DNA from: Pleurocapsa sp. FMAR1
GTDB taxonomy: Bacteria > Cyanobacteriota > Cyanobacteriia > Cyanobacteriales > Xenococcaceae
Direction of reading: 5' to 3'
Assembly (NCBI RefSeq): GCF_963665995.1
Contig: NZ_OY762512.1
Location: 1,798,001-1,862,000 of the forward strand
Length of the DNA: 64,000 nt
Shown: one piece after another, positions 17,041 through 27,024 of the stretch
Numbering within the stretch: position 1 is the stretch's first letter
Layout of the letters: each line of letters begins with the position of its first letter
Notes under the pieces: model-generated
Database searches by the model: none
What the model was told of the DNA's origin: nothing
What the model saw: only the letters and a program-made list of their open reading frames with translations
Made by a program: the position numbers and the translations under genes

Positions 17041-17070
17041 AAAAAAAGCCCTCCATCGCTGGAGGGCTTT
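17041..17070 (-). terminator. psbA rho-independent terminator
   Basis: AGCCCTCCA, loop, TGGAGGGCT with the T-run on the minus strand (A7 on the plus strand). It lies 39 bases after the psbA stop and is a textbook terminator. Confidence 0.93.
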
Positions 17071-17108
17071 TCCTTTAATCAATTACAATGCTTGTAATTC
17101 AAGTTTAC

Positions 17109-18191
17109 TTAACCGTTGATAGCAGGAGCAGTTAATGCTACAGGAGCAATATCGCCACTAGCAAGATCAAGCGGGAAGTTGTGAGCGTTACGTTCGTGCA
17201 TTACTTCAAAACCTAGGTTGGCTCGGTTTAAGATGTCTGCCCAAGTGTTGACTACACGCCCTTGTGAATCCATTACCGACTGGTTGAAGTTGAATCCATT
17301 TAGGTTGAACGCCATGGTGGATATTCCCATTGCTGTTAACCAGATTCCAATCACTGGCCATGCTCCTAAGAAGAAGTGCAAAGCTCTGGAGTTGTTAAAG
17401 GACGCATATTGGAAGATTAGACGACCGAAGTAGCCGTGGGCTGCGACGATGTTGTATGTTTCTTCTTCTTGTCCGAATTTGTATCCGTAGTTTTGTGATT
17501 CGGTTTCGGTTGTTTCACGTACTAAGGACGATGTTACTAGTGAACCGTGCATGGCAGAGAATAATGCTCCACCGAATACTCCTGCTACTCCTAACATATG
17601 GAAGGGGTGCATCAGAATATTGTGTTCTGCTTGGAATACCAACATGAAGTTGAATGTTCCAGAGATACCCAGAGGCATTCCATCACTGAAGCTTCCTTGT
17701 CCTAGTGGATAGATTAGAAATACTGCTGTGGCTGCTGATACTGGTGCTGAGTAGGCTACACATATCCAAGGACGCATTCCTAAACGGAATGATAGTTCCC
17801 ACTGACGACCGAGGTATGAGAATACGCCGATTAGGAAGTGAAAGACAATCAGTTGGTATGGTCCACCGTTATACAGCCACTCGTCAAGTGAGGCTGCTTC
17901 CCAAATTGGGTAGAAGTGAAGTCCAATGGCGTTAGAACTAGGTACTACTGCACCAGAAATTATGTTGTTTCCGTAAAGCAAGGAACCTGCTACAGGCTCT
18001 CTGATACCATCGATGTCTACTGGTGGTGCTGCGACGAAGGCGATTAGGAAACAGGTTGTTGCTGCAAGTAGTGTAGGAATCATCAAGACGCCGAACCAAC
18101 CGACATAGATACGGTTGTTGGTGCTGGTGATCCACTGACAGAACCTTTCCCAGCTATTCTGGGTTTGGGTTTGTTGTAGAGTGGTTGTCAT
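17109..18191 (-). CDS. psbA: Photosystem II reaction-centre protein D1
   Basis: 360 residues from the ATG at 18191 (MTTTLQQ). A longer frame would add sixteen residues that do not belong to D1. Five transmembrane helices carry the P680, pheophytin and QB ligands. Residue 130 is Gln (GRQWELS), as in the D1:1 low-light form of cyanobacteria rather than Glu130 of high-light D1:2. The 16-residue C-terminal extension after Ala344 ([16 protein letters not shown]) is removed by CtpA. A terminator follows. Confidence 0.99.
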   Translation of the reverse strand: MTTTLQQTQTQNSWERFCQWITSTNNRIYVGWFGVLMIPTLLAATTCFLIAFVAAPPVDIDGIREPVAGSLLYGNNIISGAVVPSSNAIGLHFYPIWEAASLDEWLYNGGPYQLIVFHFLIGVFSYLGRQWELSFRLGMRPWICVAYSAPVSAATAVFLIYPLGQGSFSDGMPLGISGTFNFMLVFQAEHNILMHPFHMLGVAGVFGGALFSAMHGSLVTSSLVRETTETESQNYGYKFGQEEETYNIVAAHGYFGRLIFQYASFNNSRALHFFLGAWPVIGIWLTAMGISTMAFNLNGFNFNQSVMDSQGRVVNTWADILNRANLGFEVMHERNAHNFPLDLASGDIAPVALTAPAING

Positions 18192-18256
18192 GTGTTTTAT
18201 GATTGCTTTATTTGCTTGTCGAGGTTCCGTTAAGAACAAGACTTTAGAAACGAGAT

Positions 18257-18286
18257 AATATAATGTGTTTCTTTTGTCTATGTAAA
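18257..18286 (-). promoter_or_regulatory. psbA promoter candidate
   Basis: On the minus strand TTTACA is followed after 18 bases by TATATT. It lies 66-95 bases upstream of the D1 start. No strong Shine-Dalgarno sequence precedes the ATG, so translation may rely on the AU-rich leader. Confidence 0.5.
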
Positions 18287-18482
18287 TAGATTAGCAAAAT
18301 GTTTAAGAAATATCAAGGAATATTACATTGTTATTAATGATTACATATATAAGCTTTGTTTATCAATAATTTCTAGATAGCGATTAGATAATAGCAATCT
18401 TTATTGCCTGTTCATCATGTTTCAAAAAACTATTCTATTGATAAGCTTAAATTAAATAAAATAGGGAAGAGTAGATAGAGCT

Positions 18483-18827
18483 ATGTCTAGACCAAAATCA
18501 ACAGGAGTATTTATTGGTGGAATAATTGTTGGTAGCGCAGTGGGGACGGCATTAGGATTGTTAATTGCTCCTCGTACAGGAAAAGATACTCGAAAAGTAA
18601 TCAAAAAGTCTGCTGATGCATTACCAGAGCTAACCGAAGATTTAGCCACTAGTCTTCAAATGCAGGCAGATCGCTTGTCTGCAAGTACTTTAGAGAATTG
18701 GGAAGGTACATTAAGTAGATTGCGTAGAGCGATCGCTGCTGGTATTGAAACTAGTCGAGAAACTAATCGTGCTGCTCAATCGAATCCTCAAAAAGATTTA
18801 AATTCTTCTATTACCGATCGCTTCTAA
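18483..18827 (+). CDS. YtxH-domain membrane protein
   Basis: 114 residues. One N-terminal transmembrane helix (GVFIGGIIVGSAVGTALGLL) is followed by IAPRTGKDTRKVIKKSA, the YtxH-like signature, and then a long charged helix (SADALPELTEDL, SASTLENWEGTLSRLRRAI). Such proteins are stress-linked in firmicutes and of unknown role in cyanobacteria. It is followed by another one-helix protein and is likely co-transcribed with it (34-bp gap). Confidence 0.85.
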   Translation: MSRPKSTGVFIGGIIVGSAVGTALGLLIAPRTGKDTRKVIKKSADALPELTEDLATSLQMQADRLSASTLENWEGTLSRLRRAIAAGIETSRETNRAAQSNPQKDLNSSITDRF

Positions 18828-18861
18828 AATTATAAGGTGCGAAAAAAACGCTTATTTTTTT

Positions 18862-19290
18862 ATGATAGACCCGTTATTTTGGCTAGGACTATCTCTATTT
18901 TTAGTCTCTTTTAGTTTGTTTGCTGTCTTGCTTGTGACCATTCCGACTCTGCAAGAAGTAGCAAAAGCTGCTCGCACTGCCGAAAAATTGTTTGATACTC
19001 TCAATCGTGAATTTCCGCCAACTCTTGAAGCTATTCGCTTGACAGGAAGAGAAGTAGGAGAATTAACTGACGAAATAAATCAAGGAGTCAACAGTGCCAC
19101 AGGAGTGGTCAAACAAGTAGACCAAAGTTTAGTTAACGCCAAGCAACAGGTTCAGCAGGTTCAGAAAAATAGTCGCGGTTTAGTAGCAGGGGTCAAAACT
19201 GCCTGGAAAGTATGGCAAAATCCCAGTAATAATAATACTCCGTCAAATTCTGTTAAAAACTCTAAACGATGGCGAGAACCTAAATCTTAA
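18862..19290 (+). CDS. DUF948-like single-helix membrane protein
   Basis: 142 residues. An N-terminal transmembrane helix (LFWLGLSLFLVSFSLFAVLL) is followed by a coiled-coil helical tail (VAKAARTAEKLFDTLNR, then VNSATGVVKQVDQSLVNAKQQVQQVQ). This resembles the DUF948/YtxG proteins encoded next to YtxH in other bacteria, which fits the arrangement here. Function unknown; a role in membrane scaffolding is an inference. Confidence 0.8.
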   Translation: MIDPLFWLGLSLFLVSFSLFAVLLVTIPTLQEVAKAARTAEKLFDTLNREFPPTLEAIRLTGREVGELTDEINQGVNSATGVVKQVDQSLVNAKQQVQQVQKNSRGLVAGVKTAWKVWQNPSNNNTPSNSVKNSKRWREPKS

Positions 19291-19445
19291 ATGCCAGAAT
19301 AATATTTGCTGTTTTTCTAGAAGAGAAAGTTTTCAGTGCTAGTAATTACTGATAATCTTAAGTTAAAGTAAAGAAATGTAACAAAAACAAGTACGATTTT
19401 AATAAATCAAGGTTATATACATAAAAATTTTTAAATAAAAAGACT

Positions 19446-20252
19446 ATGGTAAATAAATTTATACAGCGTTTCCTAATTACCGTTGGGGCTTGCTTATTGA
19501 TTTTAACTATTTGCTTTACTCCTTCTGCCTTGGCGGTCAACAATCCAGAACTACTACCCGATATAGAAACCCCTGTAGTTGATTTAGCCAACTTCTTACC
19601 TAAGCTGCAAGAAGAATCTTTGATTAAAAACCTAGAGGATTTTGAAGCAGAGACAGGCTGGAAGATGAGAGTATTGACTCAATACGATCGCTCTCCTGGT
19701 CGTGCGGTTAAGAAATTCTGGGGTCTAGATGATAAAAGCATTTTACTGGTAGCAGACGGCAGAGGTGGAAATCTGCTGGCCTTTAGTATTGGTGATGATG
19801 TTTATGAATTATTGCCCCGTAATTTCTGGATCGAACTGCAAACTCGCTTTGGCAATATGTACTATACTCGCGAACACGGCGAAAACAATGCCATAGTCGA
19901 AGCCCTAGAATCTGTAAAAGGTTGTTTAATTAAGCAAGGCTGCAATAGTGTACCTGGACTATCTCAAGAACTATGGATCTTGACCTTAATTAGCTCGATT
20001 GTTGGAGGAGTAATTCTGGGAGTTGCTGTCATACCTCGCACAGAAAAACAGGTTATTGCTTGGCAGTGGGGTCTTATAATGTCGCCTCTGTGGGGAATTC
20101 TCTTTATCGCCTTTGGCATGGGTCCTATTATTACTCGTACACCTGAATTTCTACCTTTGTTCCGCAACATAATTGGTTTTGCCTTGGGGGCAGTTGTCGC
20201 ATTTCTCTCGCCTTCATTTATTCAGCCTCCTACTTCAGATTCGGAAACTTAA
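19446..20252 (+). CDS. psb32: TPM-domain protein, Psb32/TLP18.3-like
   Basis: 268 residues. A signal/anchor segment (LITVGACLLILTICFTPSALA) precedes a TPM domain at about 40-160 (VVDLANFLPKLQEESLIKNL, TGWKMRVLTQYDRSPGRAVKKFW, ILLVADGRGGNLLAFSIG). The C-terminal third has two or three transmembrane helices (178-200, 206-232, 242-260). The homologue in chloroplasts (TLP18.3) and in Synechocystis (Psb32) helps photosystem II repair. Nearby psbA and psbK support that link, though they are not in one operon. Confidence 0.85.
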   Translation: MVNKFIQRFLITVGACLLILTICFTPSALAVNNPELLPDIETPVVDLANFLPKLQEESLIKNLEDFEAETGWKMRVLTQYDRSPGRAVKKFWGLDDKSILLVADGRGGNLLAFSIGDDVYELLPRNFWIELQTRFGNMYYTREHGENNAIVEALESVKGCLIKQGCNSVPGLSQELWILTLISSIVGGVILGVAVIPRTEKQVIAWQWGLIMSPLWGILFIAFGMGPIITRTPEFLPLFRNIIGFALGAVVAFLSPSFIQPPTSDSET

Positions 20253-20287
20253 ATCAATGAGCAATGAACAATTAAAGCATTGTGAGG

Positions 20288-20959
20288 ATGATGACAGAAA
20301 TAGACAAAAGCAAAGTTCAGAAGCTCGTAGAACAGTCTTACGCTCGTAATGATCCAACAGGATGGTTTGAAGAACTATACAATACTGCTCAAGGAGATGA
20401 ATCAGCTATTCCTTGGGCAGATTTGACGGTTAACCCTAATTTAGCCAACTGGCTTAAACAACAGAACCTCCAAGGACAAGGAAAAACTGCTTTGGTGGTT
20501 GGCTGTGGTTTAGGAGATGATGCAGAAGCTTTAGCAAATATAGGTTTTAAAGTTTTAGGATTTGATATTTCACCAACTGCGATCGCCTGGTGTCAAAAGC
20601 GTTTTGCCGATTCGCAAGTTAACTACGCGATCGATGATCTATTAAATCCTACCGTAATCAACAGTCGCCACTTTGATTTCATTTTAGAATCTTATACCCT
20701 TCAGGCTTTACCTGCTAATGTAAGACATCAGGGAATTGAATCGATTAGCAAACTTCTTGCTCCTCAAGGGAGGTTGTTAATCATCTGTCGTGGAAGAGAT
20801 GTAAATGAGCCAGCCACTAGTTTACCTTTTCCGCTTACGAAAGAAGAATTGGCTTATTTTGAGCAATTAGGCTTGGAACAAATTAGATTTGAAGATTATC
20901 TAGATCAGGGATCTAAACCAGTCAGACGCTTTCGCATCGAATACAAATTGTTCAAATAA
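20288..20959 (+). CDS. Class I SAM-dependent methyltransferase
   Basis: 223 residues. Motif I is ALVVGCGLGDDAEALA, then VLGFDISPTAIAWCQKRF and a motif-II-like FDFILESYTLQALP. The N-terminus has a GWFEELYNTAQGDESAIPW block seen in thiopurine-methyltransferase-like enzymes, but the acceptor is unknown. The start could be ATG 20288 or 20291; a GTG at 20282 is weaker. AGG at 20285 lies close to the start, so initiation sites need care. Confidence 0.88.
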   Translation: MMTEIDKSKVQKLVEQSYARNDPTGWFEELYNTAQGDESAIPWADLTVNPNLANWLKQQNLQGQGKTALVVGCGLGDDAEALANIGFKVLGFDISPTAIAWCQKRFADSQVNYAIDDLLNPTVINSRHFDFILESYTLQALPANVRHQGIESISKLLAPQGRLLIICRGRDVNEPATSLPFPLTKEELAYFEQLGLEQIRFEDYLDQGSKPVRRFRIEYKLFK

Positions 20960-21292
20960 ACCAAGCTTTAGGGGTATTAACCATCGTTGCCTCAGAGGGA
21001 CTCGATCCTGGCAATAGAGACTAAATTAGAAAATTACTAGCAGTGTAGATCATTCAAATTGGTATTACAAAAATAAAAAGTATTATACTTACAATGTCTC
21101 AATTTAACTCAAATTGAGTCTGTAATTACTGAAGAAATAGCATCAACCGATACAAACCTCTGTAAAGACCCCATAATCTCTGACCAACGGTCAATTTGTG
21201 AGAATTGCGGGAGTGATGTTCATAGACTCTAGTAATAACAAAAATGAAATCTAATAAAAATAACTAGTAATTCAACAAAAACGCAGATTGCT
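20960..21292. other. Intergenic gap with a short palindrome
   Basis: 333 bp with no gene. It holds a near-palindrome CTCAATTT-AACTC-AAATTGAG (21098-21118), which might be a regulator site or terminator. The remaining sequence is AT-rich and gives no credible frame; no RNA gene was recognised. Confidence 0.6.
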
Positions 21293-22336
21293 ATGTCTAC
21301 TTGTCAGGAAAAAATTCAAAAATCAGATGTTTTTCAAGATCGGTCGGTAATTGTTTCGGTCATTATCCCATCCTACAATACAGCTAAATACATATATAAG
21401 GCAATCAAATCTGCTCTCGATCAAACCTTACAAGAAATTGAGGTTATTGTCGTTGACGATGTTTCTCAGGACAATAGTGTAGAAATTATTCGGCAAATTA
21501 ACGACGCTCGTTTGAAATTGTTTATCAATCAAAAAAATCTCGGTGTTGGGGGGACGCGCAACCGAGCTTTAAGTGAAGCTCAAGGTAAGTGGATAGCTGT
21601 TCTAGATGCCGATGATTGGTATGACCCCAATAGACTAGAGAGATTAGTTAAAGTAGCCACCGAGAAAAATGCTGATTTAATTGCTGATGATCTGTATTTG
21701 ATTGATGATGGGACAACTGTTCCCTGGGGGACTTTGATAGGTAAACATCAAGAATCAATAAATTCAATTCAGAAAATAGACGCAGCAGATTTTGTTAACT
21801 CTGACATCCCAGGCAAAAAAGGTTTATATCTTGGATTTACTAAACCTCTATTTAACAGGGATTTTCTGGTAAATCATCACATTCAATATGATGAAACCCT
21901 CAAAGTTACTCAAGATTTTTGGTTGGATATGGAATGTTTTGCCCATGGAGCTAACTATTATCTAGTTCCTGAGCCTTACTATTATTATCTCTCTCGGCAA
22001 AATTCTGGTATTTATACTAATAAAATACGACGTTTAGAAGATGAATGTCGAGCGATCGCTAACTTCTTTCTTTATCAAGATTATCTGCAAAATAATCCAG
22101 ATGTTTTAGCTGCCATTCAGGAAAAAGACCGACAAACGCGCCGATGGTTAAAATATTATCGTTTTGTTGAACCCCTTAAAAAAGGTGACTTGAGAAACTG
22201 TTTAACAGCAATTGATTTTGACTGGGAATTTTGGACATTTATGATCTCGAAAATTTCTGAGAGTATTCCACGTCGCTTGGCATCTATCTTTTCTGAGCAA
22301 GAACAAAATCACCTAAAATTTCTGTTTAAAAATTGA
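21293..22336 (+). CDS. Glycosyltransferase family 2
   Basis: 347 residues. The GT-A fold starts at VSVIIPSYNTAKYIYKAI, with VIVVDDVSQDNS as the donor-nucleotide site and VLDADDWYDPNRL (about 104-116) as the DxD region. Middle and C-terminal parts are divergent with several aromatic residues (YYYYLSRQNSGIY) and likely bind the acceptor. It would transfer a sugar from a nucleotide donor to a polysaccharide or glycoconjugate; the acceptor is unknown. It is solitary with no neighbouring polysaccharide cluster. Confidence 0.92.
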   Translation: MSTCQEKIQKSDVFQDRSVIVSVIIPSYNTAKYIYKAIKSALDQTLQEIEVIVVDDVSQDNSVEIIRQINDARLKLFINQKNLGVGGTRNRALSEAQGKWIAVLDADDWYDPNRLERLVKVATEKNADLIADDLYLIDDGTTVPWGTLIGKHQESINSIQKIDAADFVNSDIPGKKGLYLGFTKPLFNRDFLVNHHIQYDETLKVTQDFWLDMECFAHGANYYLVPEPYYYYLSRQNSGIYTNKIRRLEDECRAIANFFLYQDYLQNNPDVLAAIQEKDRQTRRWLKYYRFVEPLKKGDLRNCLTAIDFDWEFWTFMISKISESIPRRLASIFSEQEQNHLKFLFKN

Positions 22337-22419
22337 GGGCATTGGTGAATATAGGAATTCACGTTAAATACTTTCTAAGTATAGGTTGGCGATCGCATCT
22401 TTAAAAAATCTTACCTCAA

Positions 22420-22454
22420 TTTACTATGCTCAAAATAATTTTGAGTATAGTAAA
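22420..22454. promoter_or_regulatory. Long AT-rich palindrome upstream of the GntR gene
   Basis: TTTACTATGCTCAAAAT pairs with ATTTTGAGTATAGTAAA (one G-T pair) around a single base. It is 130 bases before the GntR start and about 84 bases after the glycosyltransferase stop. It could be an operator for a dimeric GntR-type regulator or a weak transcription terminator; there is no T-run. Confidence 0.55.
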
Positions 22455-22583
22455 TGCTGCCATTTAAATGGGGACTGGGAATTCATTAATGACGACAACA
22501 ATCATAAATTATTAATTATTTAACGAAAAAAGCCAATTTTACGCCTACAATAGCGCACATAGATACTGTTCGCTTTTTTTCTA

Positions 22584-23570
22584 ATGCTGAACTTTCAAAT
22601 CCAATCCGATAGTGATACACCAGCTTCCAAACAATTATTTGCTCAAATCCAATTTGCGATCGCTTCTGGACAATATCCTCCAGGACATCGCTTACCTAGC
22701 ACTAGACAACTAGCTATGATTACGGGACTGCACCGCAACACAATCAGCAAAGTCTACCAACAGCTAGAAGAAAATGGATTAGTAGCATCAATAGCTGGTT
22801 CGGGAATCTATGTCAAAATTCATGAACGAGAAAATATTAATCATTCAGATTCTCCTATAGTTAATTCGGTTAATGCCATCAAAGATAGTCTGGATCGGAT
22901 TTTAGAATTGGGCTGTAGCGTTGAGCAAATTAAAGAATTATTCCTAGAAGAAATAGACTGGCGCATTAGCTGTTGCGATCGCGTAATTGTTACCGTTCCT
23001 AAAAGAGACATCAGCGCTGGGGAAATTATGCAGCAAGAATTATGTAATTCTTTCTCGATGGAGATTGAATTGATTGAGTTAGAAAAATTATCCCAAATCT
23101 TAGAAAAAATTAATTTTGGGACACTGGTGACAAATCGATATTTTATTCAAGAGGTTTTAGCCATTGTTCCTCCTAACTCTTTTCGCGTAATTCCTGTTGA
23201 TATTTATGATTACAAAAAAGAACTAGAAATGATTAAGGCTCTTCCTTCTCAAGCTTGTTTGGGCATTGTTAGCCTTAGTGAAGGTACCCTCAATATTGCC
23301 TCAAGTATCGTCAATAGTCAGCGAGGAGATGATTTACTAGTATTGACTGCTTCGGTTGGCGATCGCGATCGCTTAAAGGCGGTTATTCGTGCTGCTCATA
23401 CGGTGATAGCTGGCTACACTAGCTATGATGCAGTCAAAGCAGAAATTATCGCCATGCGAGAGGATCTAATTCGGATGCCCGAAGTTATTCGTACTGATAG
23501 CTACATTAGCGAGAAGTCAATTAATTTATTAAAGCGAGAATTGGGACTAGGTAATAGACAATTTATCTAA
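22584..23570 (+). CDS. GntR-family transcriptional regulator
   Basis: 328 residues. Residues 13-75 form a GntR winged helix-turn-helix (SKQLFAQIQFAIASGQYPPG, then RLPSTRQLAMITGLHRNTISKVYQQLEENG). The C-terminal 250 residues do not resemble the aminotransferase domain of MocR or an obvious FCD domain; they contain several beta-rich blocks (RVIVTVPKRD, FRVIPVDIYDYKKEL), perhaps a ligand-binding fold. The end overlaps the following minus-strand gene by 8 bp. A palindrome upstream may be its site. Confidence 0.85.
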   Translation: MLNFQIQSDSDTPASKQLFAQIQFAIASGQYPPGHRLPSTRQLAMITGLHRNTISKVYQQLEENGLVASIAGSGIYVKIHERENINHSDSPIVNSVNAIKDSLDRILELGCSVEQIKELFLEEIDWRISCCDRVIVTVPKRDISAGEIMQQELCNSFSMEIELIELEKLSQILEKINFGTLVTNRYFIQEVLAIVPPNSFRVIPVDIYDYKKELEMIKALPSQACLGIVSLSEGTLNIASSIVNSQRGDDLLVLTASVGDRDRLKAVIRAAHTVIAGYTSYDAVKAEIIAMREDLIRMPEVIRTDSYISEKSINLLKRELGLGNRQFI

Positions 23571-24123
23571 CTGTTCCTGCACGACAATCTCTTAACCAAA
23601 GTTGAACTCCTTGACCAATAATGCCATTGGTAGTTTCTTTAGGAGGTGCTGGAGGAGTGTTTTCTTGAGAATTGCCAAAACGAGAAAACATCATCACCAT
23701 ACGCCAACCATCATTAGCTTTAATCAAAAATAGCCAATGATAAGTTTGAATAGTAGTAATTTTATTATTGTTATATTGCTTTTCGGCAACTGTAAAAAAG
23801 ACTTGTTTAGGTTCGTTATCTTTAAGAGGATTATATTGAATACGAGGTAATTTTAGAGGTTCAAACTCAACTCGACCCGCGGTAATAATATAGTTTCTAA
23901 TTCCTGCTTCTCTATCTAGGCGTTGAGTTAGTTGGATTACTCGATTGCTGTAGCTTGGTAAATCTTTGAGTAATAAAGACGTTAACTGATTAAGATCATC
24001 AGGACAGCTAAAATTATCCTCTGAAGAACCAGCATTTTGGCTATGAGCTAACCTAATCGGCACAATCAATATAATTATCGCCAAGATACTTAACTGCCAA
24101 AATCTCAAAAAATTCACCTTCAC
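23563..24123 (-). CDS. Exported protein of unknown function
   Basis: 186 residues. The first 28 residues form a signal peptide (LSILAIIILIVPIRLAHSQNAG). The mature part includes CPDDLNQLTSLLLKDLPSYSNRVIQL and a central strand-rich region with ITAGRVEFEPL, then WLFLIKANDGWRMVMMFSRFG. I do not recognise the family. It is adjacent to tyrS (13-bp gap) on the same strand and may be co-transcribed with it. Its stop overlaps the end of the GntR gene. Confidence 0.7.
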   Translation of the reverse strand: MKVNFLRFWQLSILAIIILIVPIRLAHSQNAGSSEDNFSCPDDLNQLTSLLLKDLPSYSNRVIQLTQRLDREAGIRNYIITAGRVEFEPLKLPRIQYNPLKDNEPKQVFFTVAEKQYNNNKITTIQTYHWLFLIKANDGWRMVMMFSRFGNSQENTPPAPPKETTNGIIGQGVQLWLRDCRAGTVR

Positions 24124-24136
24124 GCTTGATTGTTGC

Positions 24137-25360
24137 TTAGGAAACTAAGCGAATAAACTTTTTTTTGCCTACTTGTAACACTTTTCCTGCCAAATCATCA
24201 GCGGTTTCAAAGGTAAGATTGATATCAGAAAGGCGATCGCCTTCTAAACGAACAGCACCACCCTGTATCTGTCTTCTTCCTTCTCCACTACTTTTGCATA
24301 AGCCACTAGCACCTAAAACATAAAACAATTTGGCAGGAAACTCTACTTTAGACAAAGAATATTCAGGAATATCCCCACCTGCGGTATTTCCCTGAAGTAC
24401 AATCTGTTCTGCGGTTTGCTTGGCTTGTAGGGCAGCGTCTTGTCCATGAAATTGCGCGGTAACGGCGATCGCCAATTGCTTTTGAGCCTCCCTGGGGTTA
24501 TCAGGTAATTCTGCCAAATCAATATCGGTTAAGAGTTCAAAATAATCTTTGAGCAGATCATCAGGAGTTTTTTCTAGCTTAGAATACATTGACAGGGCAT
24601 CTTCTTGCAGTCCTACATAGTTACCCAGAGATTTTGACATTTTTTGTACCCCGTCTGTGCCTAAGAGTATAGGCAGCAGCAAACCAAACTGAGTTTTTTT
24701 ACCAAAATGTCTTTGTAAATCCCGTCCCACCGCAATATTAAACTTTTGGTCTGTTCCACCTAACTCCACATCAGCTTCTACGGCTACAGAATCATAACCC
24801 TGCATCAAGGGATATAAAAACTCATGGAGAAAAATAGGTTTTTCTTGACTGTAGCGTTCTGCAAAACCTTCTTTGGCTAGCATTTGTCCCACGGTCATAG
24901 TTGCCAATAAATCTTGAATCTGAGCCAAATCTAGTTTACTAAGCCATTCGGAATTGTAGCGAATTTCTAATCGTCCTGGGGTATCAAAATCTAAAATAGG
25001 ACGTAGCTGATCTAAATAACTTTGAGCGTTGGCTTTTACCTGTTCTGGAGTTAGCTGACGGCGTACATCAGACTTGCCCGTAGGATCGCCAATCTGGGCG
25101 GTAAAGTCGCCAATAATAACCACTGCCGTATGTCCTGCATCTTGAAAAGCCCGCAGCTTACGGTAAGGAATACTATGACCTAAATGAATATCCGTGCCTG
25201 TAGGATCGATACCTAGCTTAACCCTTAATGGCTGAGAACTCTGGGCAAGGCATTGGCTTAAATTTTCAGATTGATCGTCCGAGTCTTGACGATCTGGAAA
25301 GATTTCGCTTGTACCTCTAAATAGCCAATCTAAGTTTTTGCTTGAATCCGAAGAAGACAT
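24137..25360 (-). CDS. tyrS: Tyrosyl-tRNA synthetase
   Basis: 407 residues. The class I HIGH motif appears as HLGH (59-62), KMSKS is exact at 240-244, and the [26 protein letters not shown] block binds tyrosine. The C-terminus has an S4-type RNA-binding domain ([20 protein letters not shown]). It charges tRNA-Tyr. The N-terminus is a few residues longer than in typical TyrS, with a polar lead ([21 protein letters not shown]). Confidence 0.98.
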   Translation of the reverse strand: MSSSDSSKNLDWLFRGTSEIFPDRQDSDDQSENLSQCLAQSSQPLRVKLGIDPTGTDIHLGHSIPYRKLRAFQDAGHTAVVIIGDFTAQIGDPTGKSDVRRQLTPEQVKANAQSYLDQLRPILDFDTPGRLEIRYNSEWLSKLDLAQIQDLLATMTVGQMLAKEGFAERYSQEKPIFLHEFLYPLMQGYDSVAVEADVELGGTDQKFNIAVGRDLQRHFGKKTQFGLLLPILLGTDGVQKMSKSLGNYVGLQEDALSMYSKLEKTPDDLLKDYFELLTDIDLAELPDNPREAQKQLAIAVTAQFHGQDAALQAKQTAEQIVLQGNTAGGDIPEYSLSKVEFPAKLFYVLGASGLCKSSGEGRRQIQGGAVRLEGDRLSDINLTFETADDLAGKVLQVGKKKFIRLVS

Positions 25361-25562
25361 GACCGATTACCCGTCTGACAGTGTTTAGTTTGAGTTTGCA
25401 GTAAGATTAGATTACTAACCTTATCAAACTATCTGTCCTAAAATCTAGAAACCAGCCCTTTCAAGATGTCTGTTTTTAACTCTTATTTTGGGATAGAATT
25501 TTAGCAGTAAAAAGAAAGGTGAGGCTTCTTTTTAATGTCAAACTCACTTTAATAACTGCTTC

Positions 25563-26039
25563 ATGAAGACTCTGCCTACTAAACATATTTCACGGGTCAA
25601 TAAACTGCGTCGTCTTAGCAAGGTGATGGATAATGCGCTCGCCATACCTGGAACAAAAATTCGTTTTGGTTTAGATCCGATTCTGGGCTTGCTACCTGGG
25701 GGCGGAGACACCATAACTGGAGGGCTATCAGCCTATATTGTGGTAGAGGCGGCGAGGATGGGTTTACCTCCAGAAGTTTTATATAAGATGGTGGGTAATA
25801 TTCTCCTGGATTCTTTTGCAGGAACTATTCCCGTCTTAGGAGATATATTCGATGTTGGCTGGAAATCCAATGTAAAGAATATTGAGCTTTTAGAAAAACA
25901 TTTAGAAATTGCTGAAGATAGTAAAAGCAATACTTTATTTATTATCGGTTTAATTATTTTACTGACAGTAATCATTCTGGGATTTGCAGCTATTACCGTC
26001 TTTACAGTCGGTTGGCTGTGGAATTTGATTAACAATTAA
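25563..26039 (+). CDS. DUF4112-family membrane protein
   Basis: 158 residues. The DUF4112 pattern is clear: LSKVMDNALAIPGTKIRFGLDPILGLLPGGGDTI and then NILLDSFAGTIPVLGDIFDVGWKSNVKNIELLEKHL. A C-terminal hydrophobic helix (FIIGLIILLTVIILGFAAITVF) follows. The function is unknown. It precedes the iron-permease gene by 56 bp on the same strand. Confidence 0.9.
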   Translation: MKTLPTKHISRVNKLRRLSKVMDNALAIPGTKIRFGLDPILGLLPGGGDTITGGLSAYIVVEAARMGLPPEVLYKMVGNILLDSFAGTIPVLGDIFDVGWKSNVKNIELLEKHLEIAEDSKSNTLFIIGLIILLTVIILGFAAITVFTVGWLWNLINN

Positions 26040-26095
26040 TCTTAAATATTGAACGATAATTAAAGATCGATACTTACTTGCTAATTATCTAAATC

Positions 26096-27016
26096 ATGGA
26101 TATTACTGCTGCATTACCTACTTTTATTGTCACTCTGCGAGAAGGGTTTGAGGCTGCGCTGGTTGTCGGTATTGTGATGGCTTGTCTAAAAAAGGCAGAG
26201 CAAACGCAACTTTATCGCTGGGTTTATTTGGGTATTCTGGGCGGGATTATTGCTAGTGTTGCCCTTGGCTTTTTGTTAGTAGGATTGATATCTGGTGTTG
26301 AGACAGTAGATGGCATATACGCACCCGTTGTCAAGGAACTATTAGAGGCAATATTTGGAGTAGTGGCGATCGCTATGCTCAGTTGGATGCTAATCTGGAT
26401 GACTAAACAGGCAAAATCTCTCAAGGGGGAAGTAGAAGGAGCAATTAGTAATGCTCTAAGCAACAATGGTGCAAAAAAAGCCGTATTTCTCTTGATTTTT
26501 ATTGCTGTAGTGCGCGAAGGCTTTGAAACAGTTTTGTTTATCCTGGCAAAATTTCAGCAAGATTGGACTCTTCCTGCCCTTGGTGCGATCGCAGGTTTGA
26601 CTTTAGCTACTATTATGGGTATAGGACTATTTTCTCTGGGCGTGCGGATAAATATTCGCCTTTTCTTTCAAGTAATGGGAATATTTCTACTGCTAATTGT
26701 GGGTGGTTTAGTTATGGGTGTGCTTAAGCATTTTGATGCTGCACTGGCTCTATTTTCGCAACTGTCTGCTGATAACTGGTGTATATGGGGTAATGACTCT
26801 TGTATCTTAGGCAATCAGGTATGGGATGGTTCAAGCTTATTACCAGACAAAGAGTTTCCAGGAATTGTTTTTAAGGCTCTATTTGGCTATCGACAAACGC
26901 TGTATCTTGGACAGCTTATTGCTTACGTTTCTTTCCTGGCAATTATTGGTACAGCCTATTTTCAAAGTCTAGGTATTAAATTACCTCTAAAAAAACAACT
27001 AACTACTGACAACTAA
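26096..27016 (+). CDS. FTR1-family high-affinity iron permease
   Basis: 306 residues with seven likely transmembrane helices. Two REGFE motifs, at residues 15-19 and 140-144, are the iron-binding REXXE signatures of Ftr1/EfeU. It would move ferric iron or a related cation across the cytoplasmic membrane. A gene for a PQQ-type dehydrogenase lipoprotein begins 9 bp after the stop, so the two are likely one operon. No EfeO or EfeB is nearby. Confidence 0.95.
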   Translation: MDITAALPTFIVTLREGFEAALVVGIVMACLKKAEQTQLYRWVYLGILGGIIASVALGFLLVGLISGVETVDGIYAPVVKELLEAIFGVVAIAMLSWMLIWMTKQAKSLKGEVEGAISNALSNNGAKKAVFLLIFIAVVREGFETVLFILAKFQQDWTLPALGAIAGLTLATIMGIGLFSLGVRINIRLFFQVMGIFLLLIVGGLVMGVLKHFDAALALFSQLSADNWCIWGNDSCILGNQVWDGSSLLPDKEFPGIVFKALFGYRQTLYLGQLIAYVSFLAIIGTAYFQSLGIKLPLKKQLTTDN

Positions 27017-27024
27017 ACTGCTAA

